Below are positions 16,701 to 24,300 of a stretch of DNA of 35,980 nucleotides, one piece after another. The translations under genes and the position numbers were made by a program. The stretch is taken from assembly GCA_903906425.1 (NCBI GenBank), contig CAIVKH010000124.1:1-35980 (forward strand), read 5' to 3'. This DNA is from an uncultured bacterium. Its GTDB lineage: Bacteria > Verrucomicrobiota > Kiritimatiellia > CAIVKH01. Position 1 is the stretch's first letter. Each line of letters begins with the position of its first letter. Below the pieces are notes generated by a model. That model saw only the letters and a program-made list of their open reading frames with translations. It did no database searches and had not been told where the DNA came from.

Positions 16701-17395
16701 AGATGATCGCGCTGTGCCAGATGATCCACGAGGTTGACCCGGCGATCCCGATCTATTCGAGCACGTGGCACCACCAGCCGGAATGGGACGGCGCGCTCAC
16801 GGTCTGGGGCCTCGGCCACGACGGCCGCGTCCCCGTGGAAACAATGGAGGCGATCCGCAAGGGCGGCGCGACGCTGTGGTGGACGACGGACGGAATGATG
16901 TGCACCGACACGCCGTATTGCGGCGTCGAGCGATTGTTGCCGCATTATTGCTTCAAATACGGCGCGGAGGCCTACGAATTCTGGGGCATCGACTGGCTCA
17001 CCTACGATCCGTACGAATTCGGCTGGCATTCCTACAATTTTCAAAGCGGCGAGCCGGGCCACACCGAATGGGTTCGTTTTCCGAATGGCGACGGCTTCCT
17101 CATTTATCCCGGAGCGAAGTTCGGCCAGCGCGCGCCGGTGCCTTCCGTCCGCGTCGAGCAGGCCGGCGAGGGCTGCGAAGATTACGAGTATTTGTGGTTG
17201 CTGCGCGACCGGATCGCGACCGCGAAAAAATCCGGCCGCGATGTCGCCGCCGCCGAGAGCGCGCTTGCCGATGCGCAAAATCTCGTGACGATTCCGAATG
17301 CGGGCGGCCGCTATTCCACGCGCATCCTGCCCGATCCCGACGCGGTTTTCCGCGTGAAGGAAAAGGTCGCGCAAGCGATCGAATCGCTGCGCTGA
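13778..17395 (+). CDS. Large lipoprotein with DUF4091/GH123-like catalytic region and two jelly-roll modules
   Basis: 1205 residues if translation starts at TTG 13778. GAGGG lies 7 bp upstream, and the start gives a clean lipoprotein signal (KRLKLTLAIILAGC, Cys21). An ATG at 13751 is in frame but lacks a ribosome site and precedes extra residues. Two carbohydrate-binding-like jelly rolls follow, opening with GNLELGEGGNPAGW and NSSFEAGDKLPADW. Each opening is followed about 100 residues later by a T-A-W-F-D-D-V or T-A-W-H-D-A-I strand. The C-terminal half carries a GH123/DUF4091-type TIM barrel: LYISDEPYDH (an acidic pair fitting the catalytic Asp-Glu), WGIDWLTYDP and the closing EGCEDYEYLWLLR. 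Probably an exo-acting glycan hydrolase at the cell surface; substrate not predictable. Confidence 0.85.
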   Translation: MNDTFGKRLKLTLAIILAGCAARAADWNQNLYLGRGDYWRQRIAIAVANSSPREVSGKPLDIRVGSGDGEAALAGANADALRVCDANGAEMLWSLRGADGKQIRKGTIPAGATLTVPVECAASAGALLFAYFDNPSAWAVPDFLSAPGGLRNGNLELGEGGNPAGWSHDEADEQHKTFWVSEQPHSGTKCLKTVVSDGAEATWISTRQSHIRIEGGAYYAFRAWVRAENVKGNAGWYLHIGNSSNSMMHAPMAIGGAGTYDWKEVKVEFTAPAEADMADIGTVLRGTGTAWFDDVSLEASSHGAVGAHVLNPERLPGIKEIGADSAWPADGDFAKSFARFPVRILNLNEQPVEGGFISANIAGPLARLNGRIDPEKLLVTDDGKPVAVHRIAHTILFPGRIEARSRHTFEIYFAPGAARPAGAESGTKEYAANPALPGGETKEAVSGVVRDEYRKLVESPANLVKNSSFEAGDKLPADWTGAENLRDARVQMGLDSPGFLGSNCLRMIVSTSATRSWRGWHQSIAVKPGRTYLLSSWLKCRDLAGDSLQLHAHALDASGKLCREGGFMSVGPGISGTRDWIPLQGLLTMPRDAARLDLHLTTQASGTAWHDAIVLTEVTPAQIASLESRLPQQTDKPVAWPVNAIVKVFRDDVPDAKYTEARITAARNEREPLQIALRSPRAIANVKVIADAPRGSWGKKLAAPAIGIVGYVPVDHESNYYQTEVPAWHRKFPKHAGACDGWAGWWPDPILPKDSFDLVANETQPVWLTFRVPKDAKPGDYSGTVRFMADGKTVSEIPYTVHVWDFALPEEMHVKAIYDAHGSGPQWKQPGVTQDDARREIWKFMAERRLCPDTVRPEPKIRFRDGKVEADFAEFDAAAAFYFGELKLPHMYTPWLFYGFGWGHPPHKVCGEEPYAGAWPFADANRRVLRPEYKRAYQECLKVFWAHLKERGWDKKCTLYISDEPYDHEKPVRDQMIALCQMIHEVDPAIPIYSSTWHHQPEWDGALTVWGLGHDGRVPVETMEAIRKGGATLWWTTDGMMCTDTPYCGVERLLPHYCFKYGAEAYEFWGIDWLTYDPYEFGWHSYNFQSGEPGHTEWVRFPNGDGFLIYPGAKFGQRAPVPSVRVEQAGEGCEDYEYLWLLRDRIATAKKSGRDVAAAESALADAQNLVTIPNAGGRYSTRILPDPDAVFRVKEKVAQAIESLR

Positions 17396-17408
17396 CCGCG
17401 ACCGCCAT

Positions 17409-17455
17409 TTCCAATGATTGGAAATTCACGCAGCCGCGTTTTCCAATCATTGGAA
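17409..17455. repeat. Paired 15-bp palindrome, cluster G
   Basis: Perfect copies at 17409-17423 (centre G) and 17441-17455 (centre C), 32 bp apart, 14 bp after the stop of the large lipoprotein gene and before a convergent gene. Confidence 0.97.
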
Positions 17456-17546
17456 ATTTGCGCGGGCCACCCGGAGTTTCTTTTCTTTCAAGCCAGGCAA
17501 ACAACGCGCACATGCCCGCGCGACGTTCAGGCCGGTCTGCACTCGT

Positions 17547-18230
17547 TCACTTTTGCGGACACTTCTTCAGGCACATGAACCAGTCCAGACACTTCACGTC
17601 CGGGTCGGGCGTGGTCATGCGATCCTTGGCCGTGCCGCATGATCCCGGCGGCGGCACGATCACGTCGTCGCCCGGCTTCCAGTTGGCGGGCGTGGCGATC
17701 TGGTGCTGGTCGGACGTCTGCATCGCGATCAGCAGGCGCATGACCTCATCCATGTTCCGGCCGTTCGAGAGCGGATAGTACAGGATCGCCCGCACGATGG
17801 CCTTCGGGTCGATGATGAACACTGCGCGCACCGCCTGCGTGGTGCTGGCTCCCGGCTGGAGCATGCCGAAGGCTCTGGAGACATCCATCTTCAGGTCCTC
17901 GATCACCGGGAAGGTGACCTCGACATTCTTCATGTCTTTGTACTGGATCTTCTCCTTGATCGTCCGCAGCCACGCGATATGCGCGTAGATGCTGTCGATC
18001 GAGAGGCCGAGCAACTTGCAGTTGCGCTTCTCGAACTCCGGTTGCATCGAGGCGAAGGTCATGAACTCCGTCGTGCAGACCGGCGTGAAATCCGCCGGAT
18101 GCGAGAAGAACACAACCCAACTCCCCTCAAAACACTTGGGAAAATCGATCTCTCCCTGCGTGGTTTTGGCTTTGAAGGGCGGCGCCTTCTCGCCTATCAA
18201 CGGCAATCTGACTGCTGTTTCTTCACTCAT
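17547..18230 (-). CDS. Peroxiredoxin, Prx6-like
   Basis: 227 residues. It reduces peroxides through Cys52 in the motif HPADFTPVCTTEF (P-x-x-x-T-x-x-C). Length and the C-terminal extension (TTPDPDVKCLDWFMCLKKC) fit the Prx6 branch, whose archaeal members resolve the sulfenate with Cys in the tail. Three tail Cys are present. I chose ATG 18230 (MSEETAV), with GAGGAG upstream; longer in-frame starts overlap the preceding gene in another frame. It follows the NifX-like gene by 32 bp and is probably the last gene of the DUF134 unit. Confidence 0.92.
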   Translation of the reverse strand: MSEETAVRLPLIGEKAPPFKAKTTQGEIDFPKCFEGSWVVFFSHPADFTPVCTTEFMTFASMQPEFEKRNCKLLGLSIDSIYAHIAWLRTIKEKIQYKDMKNVEVTFPVIEDLKMDVSRAFGMLQPGASTTQAVRAVFIIDPKAIVRAILYYPLSNGRNMDEVMRLLIAMQTSDQHQIATPANWKPGDDVIVPPPGSCGTAKDRMTTPDPDVKCLDWFMCLKKCPQK

Positions 18231-18262
18231 ACTCGCATCTCCTCTTTCTTGTTGTTCTGTTT

Positions 18263-18646
18263 TCAACTCGTGTGACAGGAATGGCCCGCCGCATGGCCCG
18301 AACACGCTCCGGTCTCTTCGATCTGTGCCAGTTGCGCGGCCTTGAACCGGCGCACGGCGTCCGCGACCGTACCGTCGGCGCAACGGTACACTTGGACGCC
18401 GGCGGCGCGCAATCCCGTCAGCGCGCCCAGCCCGATGCCGCCGACAATGACCACCTCCGGCCGGGCGCCCGCAAGCGCCTTCATCGGACTGCACGCGCCG
18501 TGGACATGGTTGTGGTCGCGGTTACCCAGTTCTTCAATCGACATCGTTTCCGGGTCCACGAGCGCGAACGCGGGCGCGGAGCCGAAATGTCCGGAGACCG
18601 GGCTTTCGAGTCCGCGATATTCGGTGACGGGAATGGCGATTTTCAT
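18263..18646 (-). CDS. NifX/NifB-like dinitrogenase iron-molybdenum cofactor-domain protein
   Basis: 127 residues, one domain of the Nitro_FeMo-Co family: MKIAIPVTEY at the start, SGHFGSAPAFALVD, a metal-ligand-like DHNHVHGAC, and EVVIVGGIGLGALTGLRAAGV. The tail is Cys/His-rich (CSGHAAGHSCH). Members of this family outside nif clusters are small proteins of unclear role in anaerobes, thought to bind metal clusters. Its ATG overlaps the DUF134 stop (ATGA), which indicates translational coupling. No nitrogenase genes are in the window. Confidence 0.88.
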   Translation of the reverse strand: MKIAIPVTEYRGLESPVSGHFGSAPAFALVDPETMSIEELGNRDHNHVHGACSPMKALAGARPEVVIVGGIGLGALTGLRAAGVQVYRCADGTVADAVRRFKAAQLAQIEETGACSGHAAGHSCHTS

Positions 18647-19164
18647 ACTTTTGCCTTGGTCTTTCGCGCGCTCCCGGCTTTCGTGGCCACCGGTTCCGCG
18701 GGTGCGGCAGCCATGCGGCCCATGCCCCGCCGCCGCCGGCCGCCTCGGCCCATTCCCGCGCCAGCCGCACTTTGCGCTCCGCGTCGTTGTCCGCCACCGC
18801 ACGGTCCCAGCCCCATGCCGCGCCCTCCGCCCATCGGTCCTTTTCCATCTCTTCCTGGCATTGTTTGTTTACCTTTCATAATCACGGCACCACCTTCGAG
18901 ACGGAGCGCCTTGCCGTGAATCAGCGCATCCGTCACTTTCCGCCGCGCTTCCTCCACGATGCGCGCAAAGGTCGGGCGGGAAATCTTCATTTTCGTGGCG
19001 GCCTGCTTCTGGTGCAGGCCGTTGAAATCCGCAAGCCGCATGGCCTCCAGGCCGTCCAGCGTGAGAACCGCCTCTTCCAGCAGGCGCGCCGGGATTCCGG
19101 CCGGCTTGAAGTAGGCGGCGCACGGCGTGAATTCAATGTGTCTGGGGCAGCAGGGTCGCGGCAT
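18643..19164 (-). CDS. DUF134 HTH protein fused to a Gly/Met-rich DUF5320-like tail
   Basis: 173 residues. Residues 1-95 are a DUF134 domain: MPRPCCPRHIE, FKPAGIP, then a sigma-factor-like HTH (LEEAVLTLDGLEAMRLADFNGLHQ and AATKMKISRPTFARIVEEAR). From residue about 101 the chain turns to MPGRDGKGPMGGGRGMGLGPCGGG, split here as MPGRDGKGPMGG and GRGMGLGP. This closely resembles the start of DUF5320 proteins, which are usually separate genes beside DUF134 and NifX genes. The Ala/Arg/Lys-rich end is low complexity. A palindrome sits on its promoter, suggesting autoregulation. GGAG lies 8 bp before the ATG. Confidence 0.85.
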   Translation of the reverse strand: MPRPCCPRHIEFTPCAAYFKPAGIPARLLEEAVLTLDGLEAMRLADFNGLHQKQAATKMKISRPTFARIVEEARRKVTDALIHGKALRLEGGAVIMKGKQTMPGRDGKGPMGGGRGMGLGPCGGGQRRGAQSAAGAGMGRGGRRRRGMGRMAAAPAEPVATKAGSARKTKAKV

Positions 19165-19189
19165 GGTTTCTCCAAAAAGTCAGGCGCGT

Positions 19190-19218
19190 GTTATGAACAT
19201 ATGCTCATAACCTGTCAA
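19190..19218 (-). promoter_or_regulatory. Promoter of the DUF134-nifX-prx unit
   Basis: Minus strand TTGACA (19213-19218, perfect -35), a 17-bp spacer, and CATAAC (19190-19195, four of six for -10). Predicted start of transcription is near 19183, 19 nt before the ATG. Confidence 0.7.
19191..19210. promoter_or_regulatory. 20-bp operator-like palindrome in the promoter spacer
   Basis: TTATGAACATATGCTCATAA is a palindrome with a single non-matching pair. It fills the spacer and -10 of the DUF134 promoter, so a bound dimer would block or remodel RNA polymerase there. The DUF134 protein itself is the first candidate regulator. Confidence 0.65.
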
Positions 19219-19342
19219 ATGGAATGTTCCGTCCGCACGGCCGGATCCGCGTTCGACACGGACGCGGCCCCGCCTGCGCGCGCCACGGATCGGGACGCGT
19301 CAACGGATGCGCCGGCCGACCCGCCGCGCGGCGGCCGTATGT

Positions 19343-19389
19343 TTCCAATCATTGGAACTTTGCGCCGCCGTCTTTTCCAATCATTGGAA
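19343..19389. repeat. Paired 15-bp palindrome, cluster H
   Basis: Perfect copies at 19343-19357 and 19375-19389, 32 bp apart. It separates the end of the YeeE operon (stop at 19404) from the DUF134 promoter on the same strand. Confidence 0.97.
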
Positions 19390-19403
19390 ACTGCGCGGGC
19401 CGC

Positions 19404-19931
19404 CTAGAGTTTCTTTCTTTCGAACCAGGCGAAGAGCGCGAGCACGATGGCCCAGAAGACCGGGATGATGATCCACGGCGAAAGGCCGAGCGTTTCCGGC
19501 AGGCCGATCTTGCCGAAATCCTTCCACGCGAGCACCGATGCGCGCAGGGCGGGAAAACATTCGGCGTAGAGCGCCGCGCCCGCGAGCATCCCCGCGATGG
19601 CGACGAGCGCGCCCCACCGGCCTTCGCCGACTGCGCCGGCCGCGGTGCCGGGGCAGTAGCCCATGACCGCCCAGCCCGCGCCAAACAACAGTCCGCCGAT
19701 GAGCACCGCGCCGACGTTCATCGCCTTGTGACCGAGCGTGATCACGCCCGCGCCTTTCAGGATGTAGAAGCCGGTCATGCCGACGAGGATCGCGGAGAGC
19801 ATGAATTTGAGGATCGTCATGTCGCGCAGTTGCATCGCGCCGACCTGCTTTTCGAAGCGCAGCACGCGGCCTTTTTGCAGCAGCAGACCGAAGACGATTC
19901 CGGTGATGAGGCCGAGGACGTGCTCACTCAT
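19404..19931 (-). CDS. YeeE/YedE-type sulfur transporter, half 2
   Basis: 175 residues with about four to five membrane segments. The YeeE/YedE signature GWAVMGYCPGTAAGAVGEGR contains the conserved Cys. The family moves thiosulfate or related sulfur compounds through conserved cysteines. Full-length members have two such halves in one chain of about 350 residues; here the halves are separate genes. The ATG at 19931 lies inside the stop region of the preceding half (ATGAGTGA overlap), so the two are coupled and probably form one heterodimer. Last gene of the ArsR-headed run; cluster H follows. Confidence 0.88.
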   Translation of the reverse strand: MSEHVLGLITGIVFGLLLQKGRVLRFEKQVGAMQLRDMTILKFMLSAILVGMTGFYILKGAGVITLGHKAMNVGAVLIGGLLFGAGWAVMGYCPGTAAGAVGEGRWGALVAIAGMLAGAALYAECFPALRASVLAWKDFGKIGLPETLGLSPWIIIPVFWAIVLALFAWFERKKL

Positions 19932-20469
19932 GGCGGCGCCCTCCATAAACGAGCCGCGCGACCACGATGCCCATGCCAAAGAACATGCAGAGCGCCACGA
20001 AACCGCTGACCGAGAGCTGCATCATGCCGCTGAGCCCGTGCCCGCTCGGACAGCCGTCGGCAAGGCGCACGCCGAACATCGCCACGACTCCGCCGAGAAA
20101 CGCGAAGACCGCGCGCCGGCCAACGCCCGGACCAAATCGCCGCGCCCACGTCGGCGGCACCGACTCGACCTTGAAGCTTTTGTCCGCGAGTGACGACGCC
20201 ATCGCGCCCGCGAAGATTCCAATCACGAGCATGAACTGCCACTCCACCTTCGGCTTCTCTTTCGCGAAATATTGGTTCGCCTTCACGTGTTCCGGCGCGA
20301 ACGTATTTTCCAGCATCCCTGCCGCGCGCACAAACGTTGTCGAGGTCCCGAGGAAGCTCGTTTTTCCCATCAGCTTCGTCGTCGCCACCGCCGACGCAAT
20401 CGCCAGCAATCCTGCAAGCGCACCCGCCAGATATGGACTCCAGCCACCTTCACTCATTTTCAATTTCAT
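19924..20469 (-). CDS. YeeE/YedE-type sulfur transporter, half 1
   Basis: 181 residues from ATG 20469 (MKLKMSEGG); a second in-frame ATG at 20457 is possible. Membrane segments at about residues 10-30, 75-95, 115-135 and 155-175. The signature ADGCPSGHGLSGMMQLSVSG carries the conserved Cys of this half. It partners with the overlapping downstream half. The gap to the upstream osmC-like gene is 13 bp. Confidence 0.88.
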   Translation of the reverse strand: MKLKMSEGGWSPYLAGALAGLLAIASAVATTKLMGKTSFLGTSTTFVRAAGMLENTFAPEHVKANQYFAKEKPKVEWQFMLVIGIFAGAMASSLADKSFKVESVPPTWARRFGPGVGRRAVFAFLGGVVAMFGVRLADGCPSGHGLSGMMQLSVSGFVALCMFFGMGIVVARLVYGGRRHE

Positions 20470-20482
20470 GTTGTTCTGACTC

Positions 20483-20908
20483 TCAGGCGATGTTGGCGTC
20501 AGCAATTACATGCACCGGGAAATTCACCGCGTTCGAAACCGGGCACCACTTCTCCGCATTAGCCACGGCGGATTTGAATTTCTCGACGTCTTCCGGCTTC
20601 GCGACCACGCCGCTGACAGTGACGGTCATTTTCTGGAAGCGCAGTCCCTGCGGCGTCTTCGCCAATTCGCCGTCGGCCTTGCTGGAATAGGATTTCAGAT
20701 CCACGCCGAGTTTCTTGATGAAATGCAGCGAGGTCAGCAGCATGCAGGTCTCGACCGAGCTGACCAGCAGCAGCTCGGGATTCCACACGTTTTCCACGCC
20801 GCCAAATTCCGGCGGCGGGGTGAATTCAAACGACGGCTTGCCCGCCGTCTCCGCCAGCCCGCGCTCGCCGTTCAGCCACTTCACCGTTGTTTCATAATGC
20901 CAGGCCAT
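20483..20908 (-). CDS. OsmC/Ohr-family thiol peroxidase-like protein
   Basis: 141 residues, full length for the OsmC/Ohr fold. The two catalytic cysteines are present: Cys55 (SSVETCMLL) and Cys122 (EKWCPVSNAV). The family reduces organic hydroperoxides, and some members reduce persulfides or polysulfides with lipoyl cofactors. The YeeE neighbours make a sulfur substrate plausible (inference). AAGGAG lies 6 bp before the ATG. The gene is 22 bp after the DUF2892 gene. Confidence 0.9.
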   Translation of the reverse strand: MAWHYETTVKWLNGERGLAETAGKPSFEFTPPPEFGGVENVWNPELLLVSSVETCMLLTSLHFIKKLGVDLKSYSSKADGELAKTPQGLRFQKMTVTVSGVVAKPEDVEKFKSAVANAEKWCPVSNAVNFPVHVIADANIA

Positions 20909-20930
20909 TTCTGTCTCCTTTCGTCAGTAA

Positions 20931-21134
20931 TCATTTCTTGTCGCAGCACGGCTTCACGCCGAACTTGGCGAGGATCATTTCTGCCGGGCAGAAGTGCGTG
21001 AACGCCGACTGGATCAGGTTCACGCCGACGAAACCCGTCAGGCAGAACCACCATTTGTTCACTAACAATCCCAGTGCCAAGCTTGCCAATACCATGATCC
21101 CGGCCATCACACGAATCGCATTGTTCATTGTCAT
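20931..21134 (-). CDS. DUF2892 inner-membrane protein
   Basis: 67 residues, two membrane segments (IRVMAGIMVLASLALGLLV and FCLTGFVGVNLIQSAFTHF). The FCPAEMILAKFG ending is typical of DUF2892, the domain attached to the YgaP rhodanese and often found beside sulfur-transfer genes. GGAG lies 8 bp upstream of ATG 21134. The Cys-Cys near the C-terminus (KPCCDKK) is notable for a sulfur-linked operon. Confidence 0.88.
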   Translation of the reverse strand: MTMNNAIRVMAGIMVLASLALGLLVNKWWFCLTGFVGVNLIQSAFTHFCPAEMILAKFGVKPCCDKK

Positions 21135-21157
21135 GTTCTTTCTCCCGCTCGTTGAAA

Positions 21158-21328
21158 CTATTTTCCCGACGCGATCATCGCGCCCATCACGCCCCAGACC
21201 ACCATCGCGATCCACGGGTTCGCCTGCAGCGGGCATGCGCCCGTGCGGCAGCCGACGAACTTGTAGATCGCGAACCCAACCGCCGCGCCGATCACGGCAC
21301 CAATGACTCCACGAATTATCACGCTCAT
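21158..21328 (-). CDS. DUF6132-like small membrane protein
   Basis: 56 residues. Two membrane helices (VIGAVIGAAVGFAIYKFV and WIAMVVWGVMGAMIA) flank the loop GCRTGACPLQANPW, which matches the Cys-x(4)-Cys-P-x-x-x-N-P pattern of DUF6132 proteins. The function of that family is unknown. The ATG overlaps the RND stop by 4 bp, so it is translationally coupled to the pump. GAGGAG is upstream. Confidence 0.85.
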   Translation of the reverse strand: MSVIIRGVIGAVIGAAVGFAIYKFVGCRTGACPLQANPWIAMVVWGVMGAMIASGK

Positions 21329-24300
21329 TTCGACTCCTCGCAACTCTGACTCAGGTTTCCGGTCTCAGGTTTCAGGTTTCGCCCGTAGATCAGCCCGTAC
21401 ACCGTCGGGATCACGATCAGCGTGAAGGCTGTCGAGACGAACAATCCGAATATCAGTGACCACGCCAGCCCGCTGAAGATCGGGTCGAGCGTGATCGGCC
21501 ACGCGCCCAGCATCGCAGCGCCCGCGGTCAGGAAGATCGGACGGAATCGCACCGCGCCAGATTCAATGATCGCCTGTGTCAGCGGCTTGCCGTCCGCAAC
21601 CGCGTGCTGAATGAAATCAATCAGGATGATTCCGTTTCGCACGACGATGCCCGCGAGCGCGATCATTCCAATCATCGCCGTCGCCGTGAAGAACACCGGA
21701 TTGTCGAAACCGCCGACTTGTTTGTTCGAAATGAAATTCAACAGCGCGAAGCCCGGCATGATGCCGATCATCGTCAGTGGAATCGAAAGCATGATGATGC
21801 CCGGCAGCGCGAACGATCCGGTCTGATAAACGAGCAAAACATAAATGCCGAGCAGCGCCGCCGCGAACGCGATACCGAGATCGCAGAAGACATCAATCGT
21901 GATTTTCCATTCGCCCTCGCCGCTCCAGTCGGCCGCGATACCCGCAGGCAGCGGATGTTTCGCGAAGTGATCTTCGAGCGCAAGCACCGCGTAGGCGGGA
22001 CCGCGCCCCGCCATTTCCGCGGTCACGAAAACGACGCGCCGCAGATTTTTGTGCATGATGCTTTTGTCCTGCACTTCGTTCTCGAATTTTCCGAGTTCGC
22101 CGATCTGCACGAGATTTCCGCCGCGGCCTTTCACAGTCAACGAAGCGAGCCGCTGCGCCGAGGAGCGGTCATCGCGCGGCAAGCGCAGCATGATCGGCAG
22201 TTCGTTCCGCTCGCCAATCGCGTGAACCGTTCCGCCGGGCATTCCACCGAGCGCGAGTCGCATCGTGTTGACGATGTCCTCGGTCGCGACGCCGCTCAGT
22301 GCGGCCTTGCTGCGATCCACACGGAAGAAAAGTTTCTGCTGGTTGTCCTCGACGGTCGTATCCACATCAACGACGCCCTTTTCCGTTTTCATCTGCGCCG
22401 CGACAGTTTTCGCCGCCGCAATCAGATCGTTGTAGCTGTGATGAGCCTGACCGTAGATCTCCGCAACGACTGTTGAAAGCACCGGCGGTCCCGGCGGCGT
22501 TTCAACGATCTTCAATCGCGCGCCATTCTTCGCGGCGATGGCTTCCAGATCGTGCCGCAGCCGCAGTGCAATCGCGTGGCTGCCTTGTGCGCGCTGTTTT
22601 TTCGGCAGCAAATTCACGCGGATGTCCGCAACGCTTGGCCCTTGCCGCAAATAATAATGACGGACCATTCCGTTGAAATCCATCGGCGAGCTTGCGCCGA
22701 CCGTCGTTGTGAAATCCGTTACTTCGTTCACGCCGCGCAAATAATCTTCAAAATCGCGCACCGCCGCGTCCGTCGTTTCCAGCGTCACATTTTCCGGCAT
22801 GTTGATGACGAGTTGCAGTTCATTCTTGTTGTCGAACGGCAGCATCTTCAGCGGCACGAGGCTCAAGCCGACGAGCGCGAGCGAGAAAACAAACAGTGCC
22901 GCCGTGACCCACAACATTCCCGCCGCCTTGCCGCGCGATGTGACGAGCGGTTCGATGATGCGGCGATAAAATTTGTAAGTTTGCGTATGCGAAACGTCGT
23001 TCTCATCGTGAGCGTGGCCGGTGTCGTTCAAGATTTTGTTCGACAGCCAAGGCGTGATCGTCAGCGAAACGAACATCGAGGCGAGCATCGCAATCGGCAC
23101 ATTCACCGCCATCGGGCGCATGTACGGCCCCATCATTCCGGTGATGAAAAACATCGGCAGGAACGAAACGACCACCGCCAGCGTCGCGATCACGATGGGC
23201 GGCAACACCTCGTTCATCGCATCGCCAATGGCATCAAGCCGCGGCTTCTTCTTGAAGCCGAGATGCCGGTAAATATTTTCCACTCCGACAATCGGATCGT
23301 CCACCAGCAGACCGAGCGTGAGGATCAGCGCGAACAACGTCACGCGATTGATCGTGTAACCGAGCAGATAGTTCGCAAGCAGCGTCAACCCGTACGTAAT
23401 CGGCACTGCAATCGCTACGATGATTCCGACACGCCAGTTCATCACAAACCAGATCAGCAGAATGACCGTGATGATCGCCTCGCCGAGTCCCTCGACCAAT
23501 CCGTTGACTTTCTCGTTCGCAGTCTCGCCATAATTCCGCGTCACTCGGACCTGAACATTGTCGGGAATCGCGGAACCCTTCAGGTCCTCCAGCATCTTCT
23601 CGACATCGCGCGAAACCCAAACCGCGTTGCTTCCCTTTTTCTTTGCGACCGCCAGCGTGACGGCAGGAAATTCTCCAGTCTTCTTTTCGCCCGCGCCGAA
23701 TCCGATGCGCGTGTACGTCGAAAGTTCTTCCGGCCCGTCGCTCACCTTCGCGACATCGCGCAGATAAATCGGCTTGTCGCCGTTCGCGCCGACGAGGAGG
23801 TTTCGGACTTCGTTCACGTCACGAAGGAACGGGCCCGTTTCAACGATGACTTCATTATTATTGTGCGAAAACGAACCCGTTTCCGCCTGCGCGTTCGACA
23901 TCTTCAGCGCGCCGGCAACTTCGAGCGGCGACAAGCCGTGCGCGGCAAGTTTCTGCGAATCGAGATAAACATGAACGACGCGTTTCTGCCCGCCATGAAT
24001 CGTGACGCGGGCGTTGTTCGGAATCTGCTGCAGCTTTTGCGCGACTTCCTCCGCCACGCGATAAAGCTGATGCGTGTCGGCCTTGTCGCTGAACAGGGTC
24101 GCATTGACGATCGGCACGTCGTCAATCTCGATTGGCTTCACAACCCAGCCCGCGATGCCGGGCGTAGTCTGATCAATGTTCTGAAAGATTTTGTTGTAGA
24201 GCTTAATCAGGCTTTTCTCGCGGTCCTGACCGACGAAGAAGCGCACTGTCACGACAGCCATCCCGGGCCGCGACATCGAATAGACGTATTCGACGCCGTC

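Noticed and set aside
18263..18646. A nitrogenase cofactor gene indicating nitrogen fixation
   Set aside because: Only the small Nitro_FeMo-Co domain is present, with DUF134 and peroxiredoxin neighbours and no nif genes; such stand-alone proteins are common in non-fixing anaerobes.
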